Source of the DNA: Calothrix sp. NIES-4105
GTDB taxonomy: Bacteria > Cyanobacteriota > Cyanobacteriia > Cyanobacteriales > Nostocaceae
Length of the DNA: 64,000 bases
Assembly: GCF_002368415.1 (NCBI RefSeq)
Contig: NZ_AP018290.1
Span: forward strand, 4,105,614 to 4,169,613
Reading direction: 5' to 3'
Under the pieces are notes generated by a model that saw nothing but the letters and a program-made list of their open reading frames with translations, had not been told where the DNA came from and did no database searches. A program made the translations under genes and the position numbers. The number at the start of each line of letters is the position of its first letter. Position 1 is the stretch's first letter. Below, in pieces: positions 44,138 through 53,884 of the stretch.

Positions 44138-47100
44138 TTAGAGAGGGTTAAGGATTAGAGTTAGAGGTTGGGAAGGAGTTAATATTGCAATTTGGGCTGG
44201 TTGGATTTTTTGCTTCACCCTAGCAAGATTTACAGTAATTCTCTTTTGCGGTTGGGTTTCGGTTGATGAATTATTGTTTTCTCTGGGGTAAACTTTTCCT
44301 TGGGCTAAAGCTTGAAATATTTCTGTGAGTATATTTGGGTTTGCTGCTTCTGTTTCAGATACAGTATCCAAAATATCTAAATCAACAAAATCAACTCCTG
44401 CAACTTTTTGGATTGTGCTAATTACTTCACTTAAGGTAATATCTTGTCCTAATTCTCGATGTTCAAAACTAAAGGTATCTAGTAATGTTTGTCTTATTTG
44501 GGGTTCTACTGCCTCCCATTGATAATCTGGTAAAATTTTGACTTTAGCGCTAATGATAATTACCATTAGTTCTCTGAGTTCTAGTTGTATCGGCTGGTAA
44601 GGGTCGCCATATAGACGTAGCGCTTGATATAAATTACGATATAAATCTGATTGTTTATCAATTGGTATGTCATCTACCCCAGCAATAGTCAAGTGAACTA
44701 CCCTGCGACGACCATCCGATAACAGTATGGCGCCTGCTTTAGCGATACCAGCAAAGGTGCGGGCAAAGTCCGCATAGTCTTGTACAGATACCAAACGGTC
44801 TAAAGCCATTACTGCCAAAGACGCATTTTTACGCGCTTGGTCACGACTTTCCCGGTCGGCGCCTCCGGTAGCAGGTAGGGGGTTAATAACACTTTTTAGT
44901 CCCAAAGGTCGTGATGTTAGCAAACTAATTTGCTCTGCTTTGACATTACCAACTTTACCAATACCGCTACGGTACACTGCTCTGATATTTTCTACACCTG
45001 TAGGTAAACGCGCTCCGTTTTCTCCATTACCAAATATAACCGTAGTTTTACTGTCATCACTAGTTTTAGTAATGTACGTGCGTTCCGTTGACTTGAGTCC
45101 TGCAAGGCTATCTTTTTCGTGCCAGAGAATGTCATTGACACGCACTTCTAAACTACTTTTGGCGCCAGCAGGTGTTGCAGCTGCTACATAAGTAAGAGGT
45201 GATTGTCGCAGGGAAAATTCCTGGAACGCTCTACTACCATCACCACTTCCTAACGCTTCCGTGCGAGTTTCACCGTGAGTAGCTTTAACAATATTGCCAT
45301 AGATGGTGACAGTATCCCGTTTGTACTCGTAACTAAGGGAATTTTTTAGTTGTAGGAAAGTATGGGTTATATCTCCCGGTCTTTCTTGCTCAATATTTTT
45401 AAACTTTGTTACCGCGCGTTGCTTAACTCCCAAGAGCATGACTAACTCGCTAGCTTTAACACCCGTAGTTTCCCCAAGGTCAGTGCGCTCTCCAGATACA
45501 ATTAACCATCGTCCTGGTTGTAACCCTTCATAAAGTTGACTAAGCTCAACTTCATTTCCTTTAATGGGTTCCTCTGTAGGGTTGATTACCTCTTCTGCCA
45601 GCTTTAATTCTTCACTTTGAGCGTAGACCGTAGTTTGACGAATTACATCTAAAGTTAAATCATTATCCTCTAGCCATCGGTCTTTTAAAGTTAGTTGCGT
45701 AACTTTAGCTGAAATACCATAATCAGCTTTAGTGATAGTTTCTATTTTCTCGACTTGGCTGATAATTTGGGTATTAGGACGCTGAATAACGACCCAACTC
45801 TTCGGTAAAATTTGGTCATATTGGGCATCTAAAGCCAAGATATTTGGATTAAAAACAGGTACTTTCGACTCTTCTTGAATAGTAATCGATGAATATGTGC
45901 TGGACTCATCATTTTGAGTTGCGGAAGTACTAATGACAATCTCCCTCTCATCCCAAGAAGTGTATCGAAGTGTTTCACCAGGAGAAATTCGCCAAAAATC
46001 TTCGTCAATTTGCACTTGTATTAACCCGTCATTAGCTGCAATTCTAAAGTTCCTTTCTCTTTCAGGGAAATTAAATGTAAACACTACTGGAAGAAAAGCC
46101 TGAGATTCTCCTCTAATATCAATAGATACTCCATTTACCTCTACAGTTTGTTCAGATAATGCTCTTAACCCGACTTGACGACTTTGGGTTTGAGCATTTT
46201 GTTTAAGCGAGATAATAGCAGGGAGTTCACCCGGTGTTCGTCGGGGTATGAATGAGATACCTATTCTGATTTCTACTGTAGCAATTGCCCACTCTTCATA
46301 ACCCAAGATTCTCCCCCGCTCATCGTAAACTGGCTTCAAGGGTGCATTGGCGCCAAAAGGTGCTGCTTTTACCCGCAATGCTTGGGTACTTTGTAAAGTT
46401 GATTTATCTGTGACAGGGGTATTTTGCCAAGCAGTATATAAAGTATCTTTTAGTTGAGGTTTAAGAGTTGTTAATAACTGCGGTGCTATGTCGGATTCAC
46501 ATTTGTAAGTATCTTTTAAAGATAAACCTAACCGTGAAGCATTAGCTGGTGGAATAGAAGCTGGCTTTAGTAAGTCATTTAGTAAACCTCTATCTGCCGT
46601 ACCCAGTTTATTAAAGGGACATTTTCGTTCTTCTGTGTCTGGATAAGGGTAAGTTTGATAATTTTCTATTTGTGAATATGTATTCTCTGGAGATAGATTA
46701 ATTATATTATCGGTTGTTATAGTTGCTTTTTCTGTTTGTAACTCTACTTGAGTACGATTTTGTATAGCTTGCAGTTCAACTTTTTTCACTTGATGAAAAA
46801 ATTGGGTTTCTTCTCTATCTCCAAATATAAATAATAGTGGGTCATTAGGTTTAAGATTAGTTGTAATTCCCTGAAAGTAAAGTTTATCTATGTCTTTAGC
46901 ATTCCACAGTTCAATATAATGAGGTCGTGTTAATCTTGGTTGCAAATTATTCCACTCAGTACGAGCTTCGATAGTTTCTTCTGTTTCAAAAAATTGGGGC
47001 ATTTCCCCGGAAGCAGGTAGACTTTGAATTCTCGTACCTGCGGGTATTTGTGTATCTTTGTTATATCCTATTTCCATTGTGAAAGCAGGATAGACCGTAG

Positions 47101-47458
47101 AAGCGACACCAGGACGTAAACTATAACCAACTAACCGTGCTAACTCTAACACAGAACGTCTTTCTGTTGCTGTCCTTAAATAACCCTCATTAGCTATACG
47201 TTCTTGATAAAAGGTTAAAACATCTGCTATTGTTGCCCAAGCATCTAAAAAAGCAATAGATGAATCATTAGCATTTCGGGTTTTCAATTTAGCAAGGGCA
47301 GGATATTTACTGTTAGAAAGACCAGTTTTCATTGTTTCGAGAAAGGTGCTATAAGTACCAACTCGATACATTAAATTATTTAAACCAGGACGGTTTGCAA
47401 TGGAAATAGGAGTTATCACTTCAACTCCTTCACAACATCCACAATCTTCATTTATCAT
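44138..47458 (-). CDS. CIS baseplate wedge protein J-like, large (1106 aa)
   Basis: The larger of two J-type wedge proteins. The N-terminus 'MINEDCGCCEGVEVITPISI' is Cys-rich, followed by 'ARLVGYSLRPGVASTVYPAF'. The J-type part includes 'TVIFGNGENGARLPTGVENI', 'YRSGIGKVGNVKAEQISLLT' and 'NPLPATGGADRESRDQARKN', then 'VSVQDYADFARTFAGI', which are typical of gpJ-family baseplate proteins. It is 103 bp after the other J gene. The extra length compared with phage gpJ fits CIS homologues (Afp11-like). Confidence 0.9.
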   Translation of the reverse strand: MINEDCGCCEGVEVITPISIANRPGLNNLMYRVGTYSTFLETMKTGLSNSKYPALAKLKTRNANDSSIAFLDAWATIADVLTFYQERIANEGYLRTATERRSVLELARLVGYSLRPGVASTVYPAFTMEIGYNKDTQIPAGTRIQSLPASGEMPQFFETEETIEARTEWNNLQPRLTRPHYIELWNAKDIDKLYFQGITTNLKPNDPLLFIFGDREETQFFHQVKKVELQAIQNRTQVELQTEKATITTDNIINLSPENTYSQIENYQTYPYPDTEERKCPFNKLGTADRGLLNDLLKPASIPPANASRLGLSLKDTYKCESDIAPQLLTTLKPQLKDTLYTAWQNTPVTDKSTLQSTQALRVKAAPFGANAPLKPVYDERGRILGYEEWAIATVEIRIGISFIPRRTPGELPAIISLKQNAQTQSRQVGLRALSEQTVEVNGVSIDIRGESQAFLPVVFTFNFPERERNFRIAANDGLIQVQIDEDFWRISPGETLRYTSWDEREIVISTSATQNDESSTYSSITIQEESKVPVFNPNILALDAQYDQILPKSWVVIQRPNTQIISQVEKIETITKADYGISAKVTQLTLKDRWLEDNDLTLDVIRQTTVYAQSEELKLAEEVINPTEEPIKGNEVELSQLYEGLQPGRWLIVSGERTDLGETTGVKASELVMLLGVKQRAVTKFKNIEQERPGDITHTFLQLKNSLSYEYKRDTVTIYGNIVKATHGETRTEALGSGDGSRAFQEFSLRQSPLTYVAAATPAGAKSSLEVRVNDILWHEKDSLAGLKSTERTYITKTSDDSKTTVIFGNGENGARLPTGVENIRAVYRSGIGKVGNVKAEQISLLTSRPLGLKSVINPLPATGGADRESRDQARKNASLAVMALDRLVSVQDYADFARTFAGIAKAGAILLSDGRRRVVHLTIAGVDDIPIDKQSDLYRNLYQALRLYGDPYQPIQLELRELMVIIISAKVKILPDYQWEAVEPQIRQTLLDTFSFEHRELGQDITLSEVISTIQKVAGVDFVDLDILDTVSETEAANPNILTEIFQALAQGKVYPRENNNSSTETQPQKRITVNLARVKQKIQPAQIAILTPSQPLTLILNPL

Positions 47459-47561
47459 GTCCTAGTCCTCCGATAATTTTAGATTTTAGATTGTATAAAG
47501 TGCGTGTTTATAAATACCTAAAGTTGTATTAAATATATCGTTAACCCGCCCTTAAAAAGTC

Positions 47562-50150
47562 TTATTTTCCACCATGTAGGCTTATTTTAAATTGACCATT
47601 TTCTGGAAAATTTGGGTCATTATCTAACCGCACGATTTCCATATAACTTAAAGGTAAAATACCATTGTCGAGTTCTCCATTATCTCCCTCATATAATCGT
47701 TGTAATTTTGTCACCACGACATTTTCTACGCCCGTTACTGTTTGGGCTGTTGCAACTAATTTACTCAAAGCTATACCTGTACCAAAAGTCAGATTATCGG
47801 GATGGAAAAAGCCACGGCGCCCATCTGATAAAATCCTGTTGCTGAATAAGTTTAACAATGCTGCTTTTACATGTCCTCGCAAAAAGTCTGGCTGAACGCA
47901 TACAGTCATAGCAATATCTAAACTCACGTAAATAGCTTGTTTCACCACCACATCATGACCAATACGACGGTAACGGTATAAATGTTTCAAAATAGCTGCT
48001 AATAATTCTTTGTTATTGGTTTGTTCTCCAAAAGGGTCAATTACTACTAACACCTCATCCCAACTACCCGTCCAACGTAAGGTTGCAGCTGCTCTTTGCA
48101 CTGTATCTGAAAAATCGCGCGTGACTATATCCGCATAATCTTGGGCTGTTATTGCCCTTTGCAACTCCTTACGGAAGGTACTGGGAGCAAATAATTTTAC
48201 TTCTGATAACGGTTCTGGCTGCGTACCTCCTTTTGCTGGTAAAGGGTTATGAGGTATTAAGCCAGTGATTGCATTCTGGCAAAATACGATGTGGGCAATA
48301 GTATCAGCACCGATGTTTCCAGCTATACCATTACCGATGCGATAGGTTGCAGAGAAATTACTTCCAGCTACTGGCATCTGTCCGAGTTCCCCGTTACCAA
48401 AACGTAAATGAGCATAGCCTTCATTGTCCATTTCCACAACAAAATGCTTGTCTTGGCTATTACTTCCTAATAAATCTAATTGAGGACTCCAAGACGATGG
48501 GTGATTACTGATTAATTTGGTAATTTGTGGTAGAGCTTTTTTAGGTTTTTGTGTAAGTAAACAAGTTGCAGGCGCCTGATGTAGGTCTTGCTGAGAAAGC
48601 GGTTGGCGGAAGGTTAAGGGTGCATATTTGAGGGAGGGATAAAAAGATGCAGCTACTGCTGTTACATCTCTAGGTTGATTTTCGCCTTCACAGAGCATTA
48701 TTTCTGTTTTTGCAGCTACTACACCCAAATTCTCTGTTACGCTGCGTCCGTGGTCTACAAGGATGACATTACCGCGCGCTACACTAATATTTTCAATTAA
48801 TTGGCATTCTGGCGCTAACCCAATAGCTGAAATACACAGAGGAAAAGGCAATGCATCTGCTGTTGCCCAAGTAATTTCAACGATAGGAGTGGGCATGTCT
48901 TGAGTAATATTATTTACTTTTACTCTGTAAACTTCATCTACACCACGTTCAACGCTAGTTAGTCTAACTGCGTGACGGTGGTTAATATCAGCATCTGCTA
49001 AGTTTCCAGTTTTGGCGCCTTTTACCTCTACAAAAATGAGAATATCACCTGGTTTTAATTGCAATTTCCGTTCTAAATTAGGAGGTGTGGAAGCATCGTC
49101 ATCACATTTATCTTTTTTAGTAGGAGTATCCGCAGGGGAAACCCATTCGTCTAATAGAGTTGCGCTAATTGCACCCTTGGGTAAACAACATTCGCGATTG
49201 CCCCATGTATAAAAATGAATTTCGTTATGTTTTTCGTATAATTTGATTTTTACTTGGGAATCTGTAAAAATAGGCTCAAAAACTTCGTACTTTTGACTCT
49301 CGATATTTCTCAGGTCTTCTGTTTTCAAAACTGCATTTGAGACAGGCGAATTCTGATAGGGAGTAATAAAATATATTTCTGTGAGATTAATATCAGTATC
49401 AATATTTGTTTCTAACCAAACCCAAGTCCTTGCATTACAACCTTCGTGCATCGGGTAATCAACCAATCGCACATGGCGTCGCACTGAAATACGTTGACGA
49501 GCTGTATCTAAATATGCTTCGGTAGCAACAGCATCTTGATAGTAGCTGAGATAGTCCCCAACATAAGCTAAAAGTTCTACTAAAGTAATACCCAAGTCGG
49601 GAACGTGGCGTTCGTGCCAATCTGGCATAATTAACGCCAAACGGTCTAAAATTAATTGGCGGAAGCTGGCATAATCTTTGGCTAAATAATTAATCTCTGG
49701 TTCAGTTCGTTCTTCCCCAGGACAAATATGTTCTGATTTACAATCTAAGTCGCTGGGACAATTAACTTTAAAACTGAAATTTAGGTAAGAATAATGTGGG
49801 TCAATCCCTTCCAACCCAATTAAGCGTAGAGTGTAGGTAGAAAAATCACCAAATTTATCAACCCGCACTTGCAAACAACTATCTAAAGTCGGGTCTTCCT
49901 GATGTTCTAACTCGACATCAATTACCTGGATATCGCGAATGCGCTGACCACCTTCAATGCGGATATTCTCCTTGGTAATATTGTTGGGTAAGGCGCCAAT
50001 AAAATGTACGCATAAAGAAAATTGGTCGTCACTAACTTCTAAATAATCCAACCCGTTCAGGTTTCGTTTGCGGACTTCGTGGCGCCGTTGTTCGTTTGTA
50101 CAATTGTACAGACGTGATATATCACGTCTGTACAAAGAATTGTTCATCAT
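47562..50150 (-). CDS. CIS baseplate wedge protein J-like, smaller (862 aa)
   Basis: 862 residues with 'AKDYASFRQLILDRLALIMP', 'GITLVELLAYVGDYLSYYQD', 'LRFGNGELGQMPVAGSNFSA' and 'ITAQDYADIVTRDFSDTVQR', the hallmarks of putative baseplate assembly J proteins (Afp12-like). The start overlaps the gp25 stop. The first residues, 'NSLYRRDISRLYNCTNEQRR', include the translation of a 32-bp perfect palindrome at 50104-50135, so the N-terminus has been rewritten by a dispersed repeat. Confidence 0.9.
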   Translation of the reverse strand: MMNNSLYRRDISRLYNCTNEQRRHEVRKRNLNGLDYLEVSDDQFSLCVHFIGALPNNITKENIRIEGGQRIRDIQVIDVELEHQEDPTLDSCLQVRVDKFGDFSTYTLRLIGLEGIDPHYSYLNFSFKVNCPSDLDCKSEHICPGEERTEPEINYLAKDYASFRQLILDRLALIMPDWHERHVPDLGITLVELLAYVGDYLSYYQDAVATEAYLDTARQRISVRRHVRLVDYPMHEGCNARTWVWLETNIDTDINLTEIYFITPYQNSPVSNAVLKTEDLRNIESQKYEVFEPIFTDSQVKIKLYEKHNEIHFYTWGNRECCLPKGAISATLLDEWVSPADTPTKKDKCDDDASTPPNLERKLQLKPGDILIFVEVKGAKTGNLADADINHRHAVRLTSVERGVDEVYRVKVNNITQDMPTPIVEITWATADALPFPLCISAIGLAPECQLIENISVARGNVILVDHGRSVTENLGVVAAKTEIMLCEGENQPRDVTAVAASFYPSLKYAPLTFRQPLSQQDLHQAPATCLLTQKPKKALPQITKLISNHPSSWSPQLDLLGSNSQDKHFVVEMDNEGYAHLRFGNGELGQMPVAGSNFSATYRIGNGIAGNIGADTIAHIVFCQNAITGLIPHNPLPAKGGTQPEPLSEVKLFAPSTFRKELQRAITAQDYADIVTRDFSDTVQRAAATLRWTGSWDEVLVVIDPFGEQTNNKELLAAILKHLYRYRRIGHDVVVKQAIYVSLDIAMTVCVQPDFLRGHVKAALLNLFSNRILSDGRRGFFHPDNLTFGTGIALSKLVATAQTVTGVENVVVTKLQRLYEGDNGELDNGILPLSYMEIVRLDNDPNFPENGQFKISLHGGK
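50104..50135. repeat. 32-bp perfect palindrome inside the start of a baseplate gene
   Basis: TTGTACAGACGTGATA followed by its exact reverse complement. Same family as the GAGACGCGAT palindromes at 18074 and 31023, with GTG replacing CGC. It begins 15 bp downstream of the start codon and encodes 'LYRRDISRLYN'. A strong hairpin at the 5' end of a coding region could hinder initiation, since it would sequester the region around the start codon. Confidence 0.9.
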
Positions 50151-50506
50151 ACACCGCTCCTGGTAAAGATTTGTGTACGCTGTTCTCCAGTGCGTTTAAT
50201 TGCATATTGTAAAAACACCTGCAAGCGGGAGTCCTCACTGATAACTTCCAATGTTTGCACGTCAATCAAATCACCCAACCACTGCTGCAATGCTGCCTGC
50301 ATGGTAAATTGTAAAGTTGCAGCTAATTCCGGACTATTGGGAGCAAAGACTAATTGCAGCAATCCACTACCAAAATCGGGACGGTTTACCCTTTCACCAG
50401 GATTGGTAAATAATAACTGCTCAATCATGTCTCGGATATGGTCGTCCGAGTCGGTAGTAGCAGTTCGACCGAGATTATCAAAGTGGAAGGGGAAGTCAAT
50501 GTTCAT
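50147..50506 (-). CDS. gp25 / lysozyme-related baseplate protein
   Basis: The start at 50506 (MNIDFPFHFDNLGRTATTDS) is preferred over the longer frame to 50566 because its ATG overlaps the stop of the upstream PAAR gene in an ATGA arrangement. 119 residues with 'IRDMIEQLLFTNPGERVNRP' and 'DFGSGLLQLVFAPNS', the GPW/gp25 signature. It is a wedge component of the baseplate. The downstream J gene overlaps by 4 bp. Confidence 0.9.
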   Translation of the reverse strand: MNIDFPFHFDNLGRTATTDSDDHIRDMIEQLLFTNPGERVNRPDFGSGLLQLVFAPNSPELAATLQFTMQAALQQWLGDLIDVQTLEVISEDSRLQVFLQYAIKRTGEQRTQIFTRSGV

Positions 50507-50826
50507 ATCGCATTTACCCTTGTTTGCGTAGCACCAATAATTAAAGGTGTACCAGTGGGAAGACAAACAGCTTGACTATCTAATAGCAAAACAGGCATTC
50601 CCATCGAAGTTACGCGAATGGAAGCAGTCACCCACTGGGCGGTGACACAAGGACCATTACCATTAGGAGGTGGGGGTAAAGCACAACCGACTACCGTATA
50701 GGGGTTGGGTTGAGTGACAATTGGTTGACCGTTTACGGTGACTCTAGGACTGACAACTGTAGGTTGTGCTTGCCCCCCATGACTGCATAAAACACTTGCA
50801 CCAAGATGTAGTATAAAACCTGGCAT
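50503..50826 (-). CDS. PAAR-like spike tip protein
   Basis: 107 residues with a beta-rich, Pro/Gly-rich layout, starting 'MPGFILHLGASVLCSHGGQA' and ending 'DSQAVCLPTGTPLIIGATQT', where Cys and His residues at both ends could bind the metal of a PAAR-like cone. It caps the VgrG/gpV-type spike. Position between the spike and gp25 genes matches CIS operons (Afp10-like). Sequence similarity to classical PAAR is low, so the call relies partly on gene order. Confidence 0.75.
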   Translation of the reverse strand: MPGFILHLGASVLCSHGGQAQPTVVSPRVTVNGQPIVTQPNPYTVVGCALPPPPNGNGPCVTAQWVTASIRVTSMGMPVLLLDSQAVCLPTGTPLIIGATQTRVNAI

Positions 50827-50844
50827 GTATTTATTAAATCTCCT

Positions 50845-51378
50845 CTAAGTAACTACCAAAGCACCGCTATTAATATTGGTGACTCCAGTCAGGTTAATTG
50901 CTGCGCCGTTAATTGTTACCTTTGGCGCCGTAATTGTTACACCCGTAGCATCAATAGTGATAGACGAGGCGCCGCTCATTAACATAATTCCCGGTGCTAG
51001 CATTGGCGGTATCGGCACATCACTAATTACCAAAGTCTGTTGAGTAGGAGTTTGGATAATAATTACAGGCACACCAGGAGTACTTAAATTAGCAATTGCT
51101 GGTATTTCTGCGGCAGAACCCCACCAATAACCAACCCAAATCGGATAATCAGGGTCGCCATTTTCAAACTCCACCCACACACCTGCTTGTATTGGAGGTA
51201 TTAAATACATCCCCATCTGCAAACCACCAAGGGGAACACAAGGCTTTGCCCAGGTGGAGGGGGAAAGACTGCCCACATCTGGAACTAGTACCTGCAATCG
51301 TCCCTGCTTCAAGGGGTCAATATTATTGACAACAGTTCCCTGAAATTTGCCGTAAAATTTTCTACCACTATCTGTCAT
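50845..51378 (-). CDS. Baseplate spike protein, gpV/VgrG OB-fold type
   Basis: 177 residues. 'KFYGKFQGTVVNNIDPLKQG' and 'RLQVLVPDVG' open a gp5-type OB-fold ('AKPCVPLGGLQMGMYLIPPI', 'VWVEFENGDPDYPIWVGYWW'). The C-terminal repeat-like strands ('GASSITIDATGVTITAPKVT') form the triple-stranded needle. It makes the trimeric spike with the hub protein. It overlaps the hub gene by 4 bp and is followed after 18 bp by the PAAR-like tip gene. Confidence 0.9.
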   Translation of the reverse strand: MTDSGRKFYGKFQGTVVNNIDPLKQGRLQVLVPDVGSLSPSTWAKPCVPLGGLQMGMYLIPPIQAGVWVEFENGDPDYPIWVGYWWGSAAEIPAIANLSTPGVPVIIIQTPTQQTLVISDVPIPPMLAPGIMLMSGASSITIDATGVTITAPKVTINGAAINLTGVTNINSGALVVT

Positions 51379-52502
51379 ACGCTCACCCGCTCAATAGATG
51401 ATTTCACACCGCCCCGCACTAAGGAAAAGCTTTGTTTATATTCACCTCGTTTGATATTATGAGTAACACTTTTGACTTGGTATAAACCGTCGTAATAATT
51501 ACTTCCTCCCCGCACAGATACCAGTTGTCTAGCCTTAAGAATACGTCCATAACGCAATACATCTAACTGACCACTGCTACTGATGGCATCTGGTGTTGCC
51601 ATTAATGCACCCAAAATTTTCAGCGCAGCTTCTCCTAAACCATTTCTAGCAATATCTTCCAACCTGGCACTTTTCAAATTTGGTGGTGTTTGCTGTGCCA
51701 AAGGCGATTTCAAAATACTGATTTCGGGAATTGGTACTGGAATTGGTATACGGCTGTTTTGTTCCAGAATGATAGCGAGATATTGCCTAGCAGCCAAACC
51801 ATCGTAGGAAAAGCTCAAGGATTCTACGTTATCATCAGCATCCATATTAATACTCAATGCTGGCTGGGGAGTAGTAAATTTACTGTATTCTGGTCCCCAG
51901 TAAGCAATACTCATTCCGGGTTCTGGTCCAGGTTCTAAGTAGAAAATATGACCGCTAGTACGGGCTAAAGCATTGATGTAACTTAAATCAGTACCCTGTT
52001 GTTTGCGGAACCTTTCGAGAGGATTTTGAATCGCAATAATACTAGTAGGAATTACCAGAGGAGCTACACCGAAAACAGCATATTTTGCCAGAATTAAAGC
52101 CACAATCGTAAATAGTGGCATTGCTGGATAAGGAATATCTGTCAGGTCAATAAAATCCATGATGGCACTTAGATCCAACCCTGTAACTGTAAGGGTTGAT
52201 TGTCCCGGTTGATTGCTTGGTGTCACATCCTGTTTAGTAATGATGCCATCCATCAACACTTGGGGTGTACCATGCACTGTCGCAATGATAATTACTCTAG
52301 TTCTAGGGTCAAAATACCCTGATTGCAATAAATTGTTAAGGGGTGATTGTTTTCCCAAAGTAAATTTCATTTGAAAACCGCTTTGACTACCGACGCTATT
52401 TGTCACCTGTATTTCATTTATGGCTTCAATCACAGCCTGAGATACTGGTGAGGGGTTAAATAAAGACCCCATGCGAATCGATAGATATAAACCACGGTTC
52501 AT
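51375..52502 (-). CDS. Baseplate hub protein, phage late control gpD-like
   Basis: 375 residues. 'QSGFQMKFTLGKQSPLNNLL' and 'VLMDGIITKQDVTPSNQPGQ' start the hub fold; 'RFRKQQGTDLSYINALART' is a classic gpD/VgrG N-terminal motif, followed by 'HIFYLEPGPEPGMSIAYWGP'. The C-terminus has 'YDGLYQVKSVTHNIKRGEYK'. It forms the hub on which the OB-fold spike sits; in VgrG the two are fused. 4-bp overlaps with both neighbours indicate coupled translation. Confidence 0.9.
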   Translation of the reverse strand: MNRGLYLSIRMGSLFNPSPVSQAVIEAINEIQVTNSVGSQSGFQMKFTLGKQSPLNNLLQSGYFDPRTRVIIIATVHGTPQVLMDGIITKQDVTPSNQPGQSTLTVTGLDLSAIMDFIDLTDIPYPAMPLFTIVALILAKYAVFGVAPLVIPTSIIAIQNPLERFRKQQGTDLSYINALARTSGHIFYLEPGPEPGMSIAYWGPEYSKFTTPQPALSINMDADDNVESLSFSYDGLAARQYLAIILEQNSRIPIPVPIPEISILKSPLAQQTPPNLKSARLEDIARNGLGEAALKILGALMATPDAISSSGQLDVLRYGRILKARQLVSVRGGSNYYDGLYQVKSVTHNIKRGEYKQSFSLVRGGVKSSIERVSV

Positions 52503-52873
52503 AACATTGGACCAGATAAACCAGTTGGCATGGTAATTCGTAATTTACGATTTATAGTTTGAGTGAGTTCATGAGGATTCATGGCATTATTTGCATCAGC
52601 AACTCGCCAGAACTGTTCAGGGTCGCCTAGATATTGAGCTGTGATATTATCTAAGCGTTCGCCCTCCGTCACTGTATGTTCTTGTAATAAAGAAAATTGC
52701 TCTGGAGGTGGTATAAATCGTCGTCTCAGATAGACAATAGTTTTGTTAGTACCTGTTTTCAGGGTGGCTGTATCTGAGCCATAGTAACGACTTGTAATTG
52801 GAAAAAGATTAGTTTTTAAAGCATCTGGCTGCAATAAATTTTGCATTGCCATAGCTTGCATTGTGTCCATCAT
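52499..52873 (-). CDS. LysM-domain baseplate/tail protein (gpX-like)
   Basis: 124 residues. The C-terminal LysM motif is 'EHTVTEGERLDNITAQYLGD' then 'PEQFWRVADANNAMNPHEL', as in Afp7-type or gpX proteins that fix the inner tube to the baseplate. The N-terminal 50 residues are not assigned. Its start overlaps the adaptor gene by 4 bp and its end overlaps the hub gene by 4 bp. Confidence 0.88.
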   Translation of the reverse strand: MMDTMQAMAMQNLLQPDALKTNLFPITSRYYGSDTATLKTGTNKTIVYLRRRFIPPPEQFSLLQEHTVTEGERLDNITAQYLGDPEQFWRVADANNAMNPHELTQTINRKLRITMPTGLSGPML

Positions 52874-53529
52874 GGAATACCTGTAATTCCTAAAGGACTA
52901 AATGTGCCCGCACGTGCGCGCGTAACAAATTGTTCTTTTTGACGGTGATACACCATAAATAAATTGCTGCCTTTGTGGTTAAACCCTAGGTCATTAGAAT
53001 TTAACACCCGCATTCCTAAACTTACCTTAGCGCGAATTGGATTAAGAGAAGTATCAAAAGCTTCCTCTGTAATGCTGAATTCTGTTAATCGCACAGGTAA
53101 AATACGGTTCTGACTCCAGACAAACAGACTAAGGAAAGTTTCCATAGGGGATACTTCCAGAATTCCCGAACGCGCCTGACGATGGTTATTTTGAATCTGA
53201 TTGCTATCAGGATAAATAATCATTTCCAAGGCTGCTAGTTGGGGGAAAATACCAGATTCAGCCGTGGTGGAATTTTGCTTGGGGAATTCTAGTTGGTCAG
53301 TTGCATCAATTTCTGCATCTAGCTTAATTGTCTCAATTGGAGGACCTTTGAGTCGTAGTGCTTCTTGGCGGTCACCACTTTCACCTCCCACCCCCTGCAC
53401 TTGTAATGTGCGACTAAGGGTGTCGGGGTTATATTGCATTACGATAATGCGTTGCACTACAGCAGTGTTGGGGTCAATTAAGACAATGCCGCCTTTAAGT
53501 AGCCTGGGTGAACCTGGGAAGGTAGTCAT
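52870..53529 (-). CDS. CIS tube-adaptor / baseplate entry protein
   Basis: 219 residues. 'VMQYNPDTLSRTLQVQGVGG', 'GPPIETIKLDAEIDATDQLE' and 'YHRQKEQFV' match the N-terminal part of Afp7-like 'CIS tube' proteins, which form the ring between tube and spike. It is the first gene of the tightly overlapping baseplate run (ATGA overlaps from here to the hub). A 355-bp gap precedes it, so it is probably also the first gene of its own transcript. Confidence 0.75.
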   Translation of the reverse strand: MTTFPGSPRLLKGGIVLIDPNTAVVQRIIVMQYNPDTLSRTLQVQGVGGESGDRQEALRLKGPPIETIKLDAEIDATDQLEFPKQNSTTAESGIFPQLAALEMIIYPDSNQIQNNHRQARSGILEVSPMETFLSLFVWSQNRILPVRLTEFSITEEAFDTSLNPIRAKVSLGMRVLNSNDLGFNHKGSNLFMVYHRQKEQFVTRARAGTFSPLGITGIP

Positions 53530-53884
53530 GGCTAGGGGCTTTGCCTACGAATACTTTATATTTTTTGACTGTGGAAAAACTTGACCAGAACAGCTTTGGA
53601 ACTTTGGCTAAAAGTGTATAAAAGCAATCATCTGTTGTTGCCATTTTATTATCATCACTTTACCGAGGAAATACTTATTTTCATCCGTTTTATTTAACAA
53701 TCGTTACAGAACTACAATTCGGTTTACTTATTGTAATGATTGAAGCTGATCACCAAGGCTACTCAAGTGTTGTTTCAATTGATTCAAATTAAGACTTGGA
53801 GATTGCTTCCTTGCACCGCAATGACGTATCAACGTAGTTACTTGCGTAAGTTCTGATTATTTAGCCAAGCACAAAAAAATATTC
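53530..53884. other. Intergenic region between the DUF4157 cassette and the baseplate operon
   Basis: 355 bp, the largest gap in the CIS locus, so it probably carries the promoter of the baseplate operon; no clear -10/-35 pair or operator was recognised. On the minus strand, 53728-53832 holds a short frame (TTG start) for a Gln/Leu-rich helix ending 'LNQLKQHLSSLGDQLQSLQ'; it has no recognised family and may be a relic. Confidence 0.4.

Noticed and set aside
50506-50566. Upstream start of the gp25 gene
   Set aside because: The extra 20 residues overlap the PAAR-like gene and lack family similarity; the ATGA junction supports 50506.
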